A stretch of 64,000 bases of DNA from Odoribacter sp. AF15-53 (GTDB taxonomy: Bacteria > Bacteroidota > Bacteroidia > Bacteroidales > Marinifilaceae): NCBI RefSeq assembly GCF_003479425.1, contig NZ_QUHC01000013.1, forward strand, positions 1-64,000, given 5' to 3'. The position numbers and the translations under genes were made by a program. A model generated the notes under the pieces. It made no database searches. It saw only the letters and a program-made list of their open reading frames with translations, and was not told the DNA's origin. Shown here piece after piece: positions 56,161 to 64,000 of the stretch. Within the stretch, counting starts at the first letter, position 1, and every line of letters starts with the position of its first letter.

Positions 56161-58353
56161 GTGAAAAAATTTCTTTTATATCTTCAGTTGGACGGTATGG
56201 ACTGCGGTCCGACTTGCCTGCGGATGATTGCTCAAAAATTTGGCAAATCATATACATTGCAACACCTACGCGAGCTTATGCATGTTGGAAAATTTGGCGT
56301 GACCATGCTAGATATATGTGAAGCTGCTGAACAAATTGGATTACGAGCCCAGGGAGCGAAAGTTGAATGGCAGGATTTGATTGACATTCCACTTCCTGTA
56401 ATTGTACATTGGGATAGTAAACATTTTGTTGTCGTGTATAGAATAAAGAAAAAACGAAAAGGTGAATTCAATATCTACATTGCGGACCCTTCTATCGGTT
56501 TTGCGATATATTCAAAAGATGAATTTTTGAATCATTGGATATGTAAGAATTCTAATGAACAAGAAGGATATCTAATAGCGTTTGAAACGACACCTAGTTT
56601 CTTTATAGAAAACAAAAAAGAAAAATTTCACTACAGTTATCTATTAAATTATTTGTATCCTTATAAAAAGTACATTTTTCAGGTATTTTTAGGAATGACA
56701 ACTGGTGTGATTATCAGTGTTTTAATGCCTTTTTTAACTCAGGCGATTGTCGATTATGGCATAGGTACTGGAGATGTATCTTTTATTGTAATTATTTTAA
56801 TAGCGCAGTTAGCATTATCTTTTGGCAAGACCATGAACGAGTTGATTCGAAATTGGCTAATGTTACACATCACGGCGAGATTTAGTATTGCATTAATTTC
56901 TGACTTTCTGATTAAGCTCATGAAGTTACCAATCTCTTTTTTTGATGCCAAGCTGATAGGCGACATTTTACAACGAATTGATGATCATGGCCGCATACAA
57001 ACTTTTCTAACTGGAACTATGATTAGTATGCTATTTGCTATTTTTACTTTTATCATATATACATTCATGATGGCAAGTTATCATGGAGGTATTCTTTTGT
57101 CTTTCATTGTTGGTAGTGCCATATATATACTATGGGTTTTAATGTTTTTAAAAAAGCGGAGAGCCATAGATCATGTTAGATTCAGGGAGGCTGCTGCCAA
57201 TCAAAATAGCATGGTGCAACTAATAACAGGGATGCAAGAAATAAAATTGAATGGATGTGAAAAGCAAAAACGTTGGATGTGGGAAAAAATACAAGTACGT
57301 TTATTCAACGCTAGTGTGAAAGGTATGACCCTGCAACAGAATCAGCAAATCGGGGCAACGATGATTAACGAATTAAAGAATATTGTTGTATCCTATCTGG
57401 CGGCAAGAGCTGTGATTGGTGGGGATATGACATTAGGTATGATGGTCGCAATTCAATACATTATAGCCCAATTAAATGTGCCTATTGACCAATTTATTAA
57501 TTTTATTCAAAGTGCTCAAGATGCAAAAATAAGCATAGAGAGATTGGGAGAAATTCATCAAAAAGAGGATGAAGAAAGTCAAGATAGTGGATTGATATAC
57601 GAAATACCACCTGCAAAAGAAATTACAATAAAGGATTTATCGTTTCGCTATGACGGTCCGCACTCTCCCAAGGTATTGGAGAATATAAATCTAGTCGTAC
57701 CTGCGGGTAAAACGACCGCAATTGTTGGTGGTAGTGGTAGTGGAAAAACAACACTGATAAAAATACTACTCGGATTTTATGAGCCGGAAAAAGGAGAGGT
57801 GTTGATTGATAATCAAAAATTGCAGCGTTACAGTCCTCACTCGTGGAGGATGGCATGTGGTGTTGTCATGCAAGAAGGAGTTATTTTTTCAGACACATTA
57901 AAAAAGAACATTTGTATCCTTAATGATAATCCTGATGAGGAACTTTATAGCAAAGCTATTCAAACGGCAAATTTGCAGGAATTTATCAATAAATTACCTT
58001 ACAGGGACAAGACAAATATTGGTATTGATGGGCATGGCTTAAGTAGTGGGCAAAAGCAGCGTGTGTTAATTGCCAGGTCAGTTTACAAAGATCCCGGCTA
58101 TATATTTCTTGACGAAGCAACAAATTCATTGGATGCTAACAATGAATTGATCATTATGGAAAACTTGAATCGTTTTTTCAAAAACAAAACTGTCGTGATT
58201 GTTGCTCACAGATTAAGCACGGTCAAAAATGCTGATCAAATTATAGTGATGGACAGTGGTAAAATAATTGAGAGCGGCACACACAATCAATTGATTGCAA
58301 CAAAGGGGGCGTATTATAAATTAGTAAAAAATCAACTTGACTTAGGGAACTAA
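56161..58353 (+). CDS. C39 peptidase-containing ABC exporter (LanT type)
   Basis: A 730-residue protein starting at GTG 56161: no upstream ATG gives the family N-terminus, and KKFLLYLQLDGMDCGPTCL is the canonical C39 start. Cys15 nucleophile, His in IVHWDSKHFVVV (about 80-92) and Asp in IADPS complete the triad; this cuts GG leaders. Six-helix membrane domain (about 155-430), then the ATPase with Walker A GGSGSGKTT (about 523), LSSGQKQR (about 626) and YIFLDEATN (about 646). Box TATATTTG at 56122-56129 is a probable promoter. Divergent from the lanC operon. Confidence 0.9.
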   Translation: MKKFLLYLQLDGMDCGPTCLRMIAQKFGKSYTLQHLRELMHVGKFGVTMLDICEAAEQIGLRAQGAKVEWQDLIDIPLPVIVHWDSKHFVVVYRIKKKRKGEFNIYIADPSIGFAIYSKDEFLNHWICKNSNEQEGYLIAFETTPSFFIENKKEKFHYSYLLNYLYPYKKYIFQVFLGMTTGVIISVLMPFLTQAIVDYGIGTGDVSFIVIILIAQLALSFGKTMNELIRNWLMLHITARFSIALISDFLIKLMKLPISFFDAKLIGDILQRIDDHGRIQTFLTGTMISMLFAIFTFIIYTFMMASYHGGILLSFIVGSAIYILWVLMFLKKRRAIDHVRFREAAANQNSMVQLITGMQEIKLNGCEKQKRWMWEKIQVRLFNASVKGMTLQQNQQIGATMINELKNIVVSYLAARAVIGGDMTLGMMVAIQYIIAQLNVPIDQFINFIQSAQDAKISIERLGEIHQKEDEESQDSGLIYEIPPAKEITIKDLSFRYDGPHSPKVLENINLVVPAGKTTAIVGGSGSGKTTLIKILLGFYEPEKGEVLIDNQKLQRYSPHSWRMACGVVMQEGVIFSDTLKKNICILNDNPDEELYSKAIQTANLQEFINKLPYRDKTNIGIDGHGLSSGQKQRVLIARSVYKDPGYIFLDEATNSLDANNELIIMENLNRFFKNKTVVIVAHRLSTVKNADQIIVMDSGKIIESGTHNQLIATKGAYYKLVKNQLDLGN

Positions 58354-58360
58354 TCTTAAT

Positions 58361-59665
58361 ATGAAAGCGATGAAAACTAAACGTTCTACTCAACATTGCG
58401 AAGATGTAGAACAAATCATGAAAGAAATTCCTAGTTCTTTTATAAAAAAAGGGTTGGGTGTAATTTTTTGTTTTATGTGTTCACTTGTTGTCGGAAGTTA
58501 TTTCTACAAATATCCTGAAATTATTGCTTGTCCTGTTATATTAACAACGACAAATCCCCCAATTACGTTATACACAAAAACGACCCAAACGATCCAAAGA
58601 TTATTCGTGGATAATAACGATTTCGTGCATAAAGGTAAGATAATTGCAATGCTTGAAAATACGGCAAATTATACTGATGTTTTAAAGTTAGAAAAGGATC
58701 TAAATACTTATGATAATACAACTTGGGATTCGCTTGTGCTTTCCAAGCAACAACCATTTTTGAAATTAGGAGAATTGCAAGATTACTATAATTCATTTGC
58801 AAAAAATTGGAATATATTTAATGAATTCTTGCATTTGAAATACTATCTCAACAAGACTGATTTGCTAAACCAACAAATAACTCGACAGAGACTCGAATAT
58901 CAAGCAATGCTAAAACAACATGATAGCCAAAGAAAGAATTACCTGTTGGCCAAAAGCCAATACCTGCGAGATTCATCATTTTTTTCCAAGCACCATGACG
59001 TGGCTGTAAGTTTGCATCAGCACGAACAAACAACTCAAAAATTTTTGAAAGAAGAGATTGCATACATGAGCTTTTGTTCATCATTACGTTCCGCCAACAA
59101 TCAAATATTAATACTTGAACAGGAGGCTCTGGATTTACATTCTCTGTATGAAAGAGAACTTATTACGCATAGAACAACAATGGACGAAACGTACAATTCG
59201 TTGAGGGAACAATTAAAACAATGGAAGGGAAAATATATAGTAGAATCTCCTATCGCTGGAAATGTTACATTTACGAGACTATGGAAGGAGAATCAATTGA
59301 TCAAAGAAGGCGAGAGTGTTGTTACTATTGTTCCTGAGCAAACAACTAAAATTTTTGGCTATTCTTTCATTAATACTAACGCCATTGGTAAAGTGAAGAA
59401 AGGGCAACCTGTAAATATAAAATTGAATGGATTTCCCTATATGGAATACGGGGTGCTCAAAGGTTCCGTGATTAATATTTCATTGGTGCCTGAAGAAAAC
59501 AAAGGATACATTGTTGAAATAGAGTTAGATTCGGGAATGCAGTCCTCGTATAATAAAGAAGTGAAATTTATTCAAAAAATGGAAGGATCCGCCGAGTTCA
59601 TTACAAATCGCAGGAGACTGTTAACCCATATTGTCGCTCCGTTAAAATCTCTCTTAAAAAATTGA
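58361..59665 (+). CDS. HlyD-family membrane fusion protein
   Basis: A 434-residue protein with one N-terminal membrane helix (about 31-48), a biotinyl-lipoyl-like strand (IQRLFVDNNDFVHKGKIIAML, split here for length), a central coiled coil (about 110-280) and the barrel-like domain IVESPIAGNVTF onward. It bridges the ABC exporter to the outer membrane. Seven bases separate it from the ABC gene, so they are one operon. No TolC gene is nearby; a chromosomal one must be used. Confidence 0.87.
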   Translation: MKAMKTKRSTQHCEDVEQIMKEIPSSFIKKGLGVIFCFMCSLVVGSYFYKYPEIIACPVILTTTNPPITLYTKTTQTIQRLFVDNNDFVHKGKIIAMLENTANYTDVLKLEKDLNTYDNTTWDSLVLSKQQPFLKLGELQDYYNSFAKNWNIFNEFLHLKYYLNKTDLLNQQITRQRLEYQAMLKQHDSQRKNYLLAKSQYLRDSSFFSKHHDVAVSLHQHEQTTQKFLKEEIAYMSFCSSLRSANNQILILEQEALDLHSLYERELITHRTTMDETYNSLREQLKQWKGKYIVESPIAGNVTFTRLWKENQLIKEGESVVTIVPEQTTKIFGYSFINTNAIGKVKKGQPVNIKLNGFPYMEYGVLKGSVINISLVPEENKGYIVEIELDSGMQSSYNKEVKFIQKMEGSAEFITNRRRLLTHIVAPLKSLLKN

Positions 59666-59711
59666 ATTGTAAAAAAAGGAATGCCTTCTCGGACACTCCC
59701 TAAAGCAATGT

Positions 59712-60968
59712 TCATTTTCGTATATGTATCTTGCTGTCGATCTCTTGCAATGAGACCAGCAGGTGATCTAAATCGCTTTTTGTATGGGTGGCAAGAATCC
59801 CCAAGCGGATGCGAGCATCATTCAATTTCACTCCGGGGTAGGTAATACCGCAAGTGTATATTCCTTTCTCTAAAAGTTTTCGTACCACAGTTTTAGTTTT
59901 CAAGTCATTGCCTATTTTTATCGGGATGATTTGAGAAACGGTATTGCCCGTGTCAAAGCCCAATTCTTTTAATTTCGTGTTTAAATACCTGTAATTCTGA
60001 CGAACAATTCCCCTTTTCTCCGGCTCTTGGTTGATTAATTTAAGCGAACATAAAGCGGAACCCATCACCTGGGGTGTTGGGGCTGCGGAGAATATACTTG
60101 TACGGGCGTAGAGTCTCAAATAATTTATCACGTTTTGGGGACCAGCGAAAAAGCCTCCAATCGTCCCCATGGACTTGCTTAAAGTTCCAGTGATGAAATC
60201 TACTTTGCCCAATAAGTCAAAATACTCGATCGTCCCCCGGCCGGATTTCCCCCAGACTCCAATCCCGTGAGCATCGTCTACAAGGAGATAAGCACCATGT
60301 CGATGGCACACCTCTACAAGTTCTGGTAACGGGGCAATGTCTCCGTCCTGCGAATACACGCCATCAACAATAACTAATTTTGTATCATATTTATTCTTGA
60401 TCGTGGACAAGTATTTATCCAGATATTCGGGATCGTTGTGTTTCGTGATTTTTGTATTCGTGTTATATAGCCCTTCAAATACGCTTGCGTGAGCAAACAT
60501 ATCAACAATCGCTATGTCATTTTTGTGCAGTAGGGCTAACAAAGCACCTGCGTTCGCTCCGAAACCTGAGGAGAAAACGAGAGCGTCCTCGCAATGTAAG
60601 AAGGTGGCAATAGTTCTTTCGAGTTCTTGTTGTGGCTTAAGGTATCCACCAATCACTGGGGCGGCACATGCTCCTGCCCCGAATTTCTTTAACGCTGCTA
60701 TTCCGGAGTCGACAACCCGAGAGTCTTTCGAGTAACCCAAATAATCATTTGAAACAAAGGTTGTCGCTCTCAAATAGTTTTCCCCATAATTGCCTGTTAA
60801 TTTGATATGCCCTCCATCGATGCAATCTTCTGTCACCATCCACAAGTCCCACAAGCCCGCATCCTTTAACTGAGGAATGTACGTTTGAGAAAACTTCCTC
60901 GCTTTCTCCATAATGTCACTTCCTTCAATCGTAACAAAGTCTTTTAATGTAATGTTATTTGTTTTCAT
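59712..60968 (-). CDS. Alpha-oxoamine synthase (PLP), SPT/KBL-like
   Basis: A 418-residue fold-type I enzyme: PLP motif TGTLSKSMG (Lys about 263), conserved LLVDDAHGIGVWGKSGRG, and SSGFGANAGALLALL. The family condenses an amino acid with an acyl-CoA (serine palmitoyltransferase, 2-amino-3-ketobutyrate CoA ligase). Convergent with the HlyD gene (46-base gap), it may be an unrelated resident or part of the cluster. Its AT-rich codon use matches the cluster less than its protein family suggests. The exact substrate is not decidable. Confidence 0.8.
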   Translation of the reverse strand: MKTNNITLKDFVTIEGSDIMEKARKFSQTYIPQLKDAGLWDLWMVTEDCIDGGHIKLTGNYGENYLRATTFVSNDYLGYSKDSRVVDSGIAALKKFGAGACAAPVIGGYLKPQQELERTIATFLHCEDALVFSSGFGANAGALLALLHKNDIAIVDMFAHASVFEGLYNTNTKITKHNDPEYLDKYLSTIKNKYDTKLVIVDGVYSQDGDIAPLPELVEVCHRHGAYLLVDDAHGIGVWGKSGRGTIEYFDLLGKVDFITGTLSKSMGTIGGFFAGPQNVINYLRLYARTSIFSAAPTPQVMGSALCSLKLINQEPEKRGIVRQNYRYLNTKLKELGFDTGNTVSQIIPIKIGNDLKTKTVVRKLLEKGIYTCGITYPGVKLNDARIRLGILATHTKSDLDHLLVSLQEIDSKIHIRK

Positions 60969-61898
60969 ATTTCATGCGTGTAATTTATATTTTCTCTTAT
61001 GATCTGTTTTTGAGATAAACTTATGTGATGAATTAGACGAACAAACGCATGCAAATATATAGAAAATATAAACATTATATACTATATAGTATCTATAATA
61101 TTTAAATTAATGCCATATAGTGCATGTCGTGTGTTTGACGGATAAGGAGTTAATTGTAAGGTGTTAGTCGTGTGTTATGCGCTCGCATATTACTTTTGTG
61201 CAGTTAATTATTGAGTGTTATTTTTGTTTGATATTCATTTAATAAGATGGAATTCGTACAAATCTTGTGAAGGGAATTTCAATAGGGAATGTGGATGTCG
61301 AATAAATACTGCATAGTGAATTATTTTGTCTGTTTTCTTCCTTGTGTTTGTAACCATATAAATCACATTTGTTTTCGTGTCGAACGATGCTAAGGTTAGT
61401 GATAAAAAGTATTGTTTTTAATAATTTAATTCTATGGATAGCGAGCAATGTGCGAATACATGATTGTATGAAAATCGGATAATACGCCCTGTATGTAAGA
61501 GAAGGCTCGTGTCGAAAGATAAAAGAATTCTTGCTTGGAGTGTATGATAAACTAAACTGCATGCTTGAAAATATTTTTCTGCAACTCACTCAAATAACAA
61601 CTAATAGAGGGAAAGACTTAATTTAAATGTGATTGATGTTTTAGCTATATTCGAAGTTTTAACAAAAGTTTGGTCAAATTGGATCAGTTTTTTTTGTTTG
61701 GAGGACGAATGTTTAAATTCATCCTGTTTTTCGTCCGCAATGAATACTTTGTAGTTGAGTATTCGATGTTTAGTCAATTCGATAAATTGCATATTTGTCT
61801 ATATATCAGTGCTAACATGTAGATTGTATATTGTTTTATGAATAAGTTTTAGTATTTTTGCTTCTCATTTGTACTAGGACTTTAATTGGAATTATATT
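60969..61898. other. AT-rich spacer with regulator promoter
   Basis: No credible gene. Minus-strand ORFs at 61239-61589 and 61601-61792 lack family or start support. A box TACTTTTG at 61191-61198 (+) precedes nothing obvious. The promoter for the TetR-type gene is TTG (61832-61834), 18-base gap, TATTTTTG (61853-61860). Confidence 0.5.
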
Positions 61899-62672
61899 TT
61901 GTTTATGAAAACGCAAAAAGATGGTGGGTTAATTCAAGCAAATAAACGTATTCGAAGATCTAAAGATGAAATCGAGAGAGACTTGTCTCGGGCAATAACG
62001 AAAATTATTACATCACAAGGATTTAGCAAGCTAACGATAAACAATGTGTCAGAAGCGGCTAACGTCACAAAGCGGGTAATTTATGAGAATTACGAAAGTT
62101 TTGAGAATTTATTAAAGGTCTATTTTATAAAAAATGATTTTTGGACCTCTTTCATTTTGGCAAAAATCGCTGATAAATATACAAATTACAAAGATTTTTT
62201 TGTCGGAGTACTTGGGGAGTTTTTTAAAGCTATTGATGAAAATCCAGTGTTCCAATGTATCATTCGCTGGGAAGTGGCCGATCCTAATGATTTTGTTCGG
62301 AGTCGTGCCAAGAACCGAGAGATTAGTTGTGCCGATGAACTACAAAAAAACAAGAAATTCTTTCAACAAATCGGAATAGATATAGAAGCTTTGTATGCTT
62401 TGTTGATTTCCGGTATTTATCATTTAGTACTGAGGAAGGATATCTCAACGTTTTGTAATATTGATATCACAAATCAAGAAGGCAAAGATCGAATTGTCAA
62501 TATAATAGTGAAATTGTCGGAACTCATGTTCGCCTCATTCGAAAAAGTGGACGAAAAAAAACGAGTTATTGCTCGTTTGCTCAATCGTGGAATGGGAATT
62601 GAAGAAATTGCGGAAATCATGGAAGTGGACAAAGCTTTTGTTTGCTCTATTATTGAATTGAAAAAGGAGTAA
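61899..62672 (+). CDS. TetR/AcrR-type regulator with extra C-terminal helix-turn-helix
   Basis: A 257-residue protein. N-terminal TetR DNA-binding domain (ITKIITSQGFSKLTINNVSE...AANVTKRVIYENYESFENLL, about 32-75), an all-helical ligand domain, and an added C-terminal HTH-like segment RLLNRGMGIEEIAEIMEVDK (about 222-241), a combination seen in Bacteroides regulators. Start could be ATG 61899 or 61905. Nearest cluster gene is the oxoamine synthase, 930 bases away, so control of the lanthipeptide genes is speculative. Confidence 0.7.
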   Translation: MFMKTQKDGGLIQANKRIRRSKDEIERDLSRAITKIITSQGFSKLTINNVSEAANVTKRVIYENYESFENLLKVYFIKNDFWTSFILAKIADKYTNYKDFFVGVLGEFFKAIDENPVFQCIIRWEVADPNDFVRSRAKNREISCADELQKNKKFFQQIGIDIEALYALLISGIYHLVLRKDISTFCNIDITNQEGKDRIVNIIVKLSELMFASFEKVDEKKRVIARLLNRGMGIEEIAEIMEVDKAFVCSIIELKKE

Positions 62673-62898
62673 ATCTTTTTCTTGACGGCCATTTGCTATT
62701 CTCGAATGCTTTTTCCTTTCGGGAATAGCTTTGTGTTGCCATTTTGTGCTTGCAAGCTCCAAAATTATTATTATATTTGTATAATTATTTCCAATCTCAA
62801 GAAAGTGGTTATAAATATTAAGTAGATGGAAATCCATTTTTCGTATTGAATGCTATTATATCAAGATACAAACGTAGGGATTTCTTGTCTACTCTGGT

Positions 62899-63117
62899 TT
62901 AACCCACCTCTTGAGTCAAGAAACGCTCCACGTTCTTTTGTTGTATATTTTGTTTCAGTAAATGGCCTTTGCCAAAGGTATTAAAAGCCAATATAAATAC
63001 TTTGTGTTTTTTGTTATTTTTGATCCATAACACGTTCGTTCGAGCAAATACAATGATAAATTGAGGAGTTTTTGTAGATCCATCATACCTAAAAGAGCTT
63101 CTAATAGATGTTAGCAC
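62899..63117 (-). CDS. Doubtful 72-residue ORF
   Basis: Mixed basic/aromatic composition with FIIVFARTNVLWIKNNKKHK, which looks like the tail of a larger protein (possibly a transposase or phage protein). No start signal; likely a gene fragment. The other spacer 62673-62898 shows nothing. Confidence 0.2.
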   Translation of the reverse strand: MLTSIRSSFRYDGSTKTPQFIIVFARTNVLWIKNNKKHKVFILAFNTFGKGHLLKQNIQQKNVERFLTQEVG

Positions 63118-63143
63118 ATCGCTATTAAATATCTGTAATACAG

Positions 63144-63386
63144 TTGAGTGTATGGCTTTTCTTGGCCTGCATAGGCAACCAAGTTGGGTTGAGCTATTAT
63201 CTATTAAAAGAAATATTAAGCAAAGTCTATCCGCAGGATAGCCTGAAAATTGATATATATCCGATTAAAATAGAATCGCCTGTTTCGATTGCGTTTAAAG
63301 TTGAGAATCTCGTTGTTGATCAAGATTATACATTGTATGTTGATACAACAATAATAAACTTGATCCCTCGTGAAACACCAGAATAG
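63144..63386 (+). CDS. Doubtful 80-residue ORF
   Basis: A TTG-started frame with hydrophobic residues 1-26 and a regular C-terminal beta-like stretch (SPVSIAFKVENLVVDQDY). No family and no ribosome-binding evidence. Possibly a small fragment of a membrane or adhesion protein. The tract 63503-63512 after it is a run of ten G. Confidence 0.2.
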   Translation: MSVWLFLACIGNQVGLSYYLLKEILSKVYPQDSLKIDIYPIKIESPVSIAFKVENLVVDQDYTLYVDTTIINLIPRETPE

Positions 63387-63603
63387 ATCCACACCTGGAA
63401 CAATACTGGTTTTAAGATTTAGGCAGGTTTGATTTTACTAAGAGGAATAATTTATTTAACTAACAACAATAAATGGAGGAATTTAAAATCTCTATTTATT
63501 ATGGGGGGGGGGTAAATTAAACTGTGCCATCTTCATTTTTGACTCAACGGCCAGGGATCGGGCAAGCGCCAAGGGGTACTCCAGCACTCCCGACAGCGTA
63601 AAA

Positions 63604-63791
63604 TTACCATAATTTAAGCCTTTCTCTAAATTTAATAGCCAGTTGTTGAGCAACAGCCGCCCAATTCGGAATTAGCATGGTCCATTTTTTCCTGATATTG
63701 CGATAAGCCAGGTAAACTACTTTTTCAAGGGCGATGTCGTGCTGGACAGGGCCTTGTTTTTGATGCTTTCGAAATTAAATTCTTGTTCCAT
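63604..63791 (-). pseudogene. IS256-family transposase remnant, internally deleted
   Basis: ATG at 63791 begins MEQEFNFESIKNKAL, N-terminal-like. Another frame ending at 63604 reads EKVVYLAYRNIRKKWTMLIP then NWAAVAQQLAIKFRERLK, matching the C-terminus of IS256/mutator transposases. The two are in different frames only about 15 codons apart, so over 300 codons are lost. The DDE catalytic core is absent. Confidence 0.6.
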
Positions 63792-63793
63792 AA

Positions 63794-63838
63794 AAACTGT
63801 GTTAGCAAAATTAATCATTTATTTTGCTAACACAGTTT
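63794..63838. repeat. 17-bp perfect inverted repeat at the IS remnant
   Basis: AAACTGTGTTAGCAAAA (63794-63810) and TTTTGCTAACACAGTTT (63822-63838) with 11 bases between. It abuts the remnant's ATG and may be a terminal repeat pair or a terminator. The rest to 64000 shows no intact ORF. Confidence 0.7.
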
Positions 63839-64000
63839 AAATTACATTCTCGAAAGATCTATTCCTCGTGCAAGTCCGTGGCGGGAGCTAGGCTTAAACT
63901 CACCTTGTGGTACAATCAAGTCAACGAGGCCAGCTTTCACTCTTTCAATTCCGTGGCCGCTTCCGTGTTCGCACACTCAAATAGCATCTTGAACTTTTTC

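Noticed and set aside
61239..61589. 116-codon minus-strand ORF before the TetR gene
   Set aside because: Odd composition (SLCSIYSTSTFPIE), no start signal, no match to a family.

Overview
The window reads as a chromosome segment of a Bacteroidales bacterium. The grounds are: promoters with the Bacteroidetes -7 box TAnnTTTG, in several places 19 bases after a -33 TTTG; SusC-like TonB receptor, DUF4876, DUF6850, S46 peptidase, DUF5063 and BACON-domain families; and the GG-type Bacteroidales natural-product leader. Family-level placement (Odoribacteraceae such as Butyricimonas or Odoribacter) is a guess from gene content. Moderate-GC core genes alternate with clearly AT-rich accessory blocks.

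Region 1 (1-6.2 kb) is an accessory/defence remnant. It holds the 3' end of a DptH-like ATPase, a GIY-YIG-like protein and DndB (phosphorothioation system), then a doubly frameshifted AlbA_2-type regulator, an intact zinc alcohol dehydrogenase, and a decayed McrB-like/helicase locus. Region 2 (6.7-35.6 kb) is mostly core: DUF2867, an orphan Na+ decarboxylase beta subunit with a small membrane partner, GNAT, a YhcG-type nuclease broken by one TGA, YbaK-type deacylase, tyrosine phosphatase, intact AlbA_2 regulator and a 5'-nucleotidase-like lipoprotein. An ECF sigma - metal-sensor - TonB receptor - DUF4876 - DUF6850 - polyferredoxin operon follows, then M16 and S46 peptidases, a structured ncRNA, tRNA-Ser, DUF5063 plus a DEDDy exonuclease, and a GAF/PAS sensor with a hybrid kinase whose receiver is degenerate.

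Region 3 (35.8-49.07 kb): the SRP RNA and two tRNA-Thr genes precede a 13 kb integrative element inserted in tRNA-Thr(GGU). The element is bounded by perfect 165-bp direct repeats. It carries a tyrosine recombinase, tandem 12-bp arm-type repeats near both ends, a four-copy 31-bp-period iteron array, paired TTGCAAA palindromes, an SF2 helicase, a RadC/JAB protein, a 56-aa membrane protein, a long structured RNA candidate, a HEPN-type protein, a 1255-aa BACON/L-domain lipoprotein and a PD-(D/E)XK-like protein.

Region 4 (49.2-61 kb) is a class I lanthipeptide cluster in Bacteroidota style. One promoter drives lanC, an unlisted 58-aa precursor gene, split lanB (glutamylation and elimination proteins) and an S41 peptidase. 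Divergently transcribed are a C39 peptidase-ABC transporter and an HlyD adaptor. An alpha-oxoamine synthase follows in convergent orientation. The precursor has a GG leader and a 33-residue core with four Cys and seven Ser/Thr. Expected flow: LanB glutamylates and eliminates Ser/Thr, LanC closes thioether rings, and the C39-ABC/HlyD machinery cuts at GG and exports. The last 3 kb hold a TetR-type regulator, doubtful small ORFs and an internally deleted IS256-family remnant.
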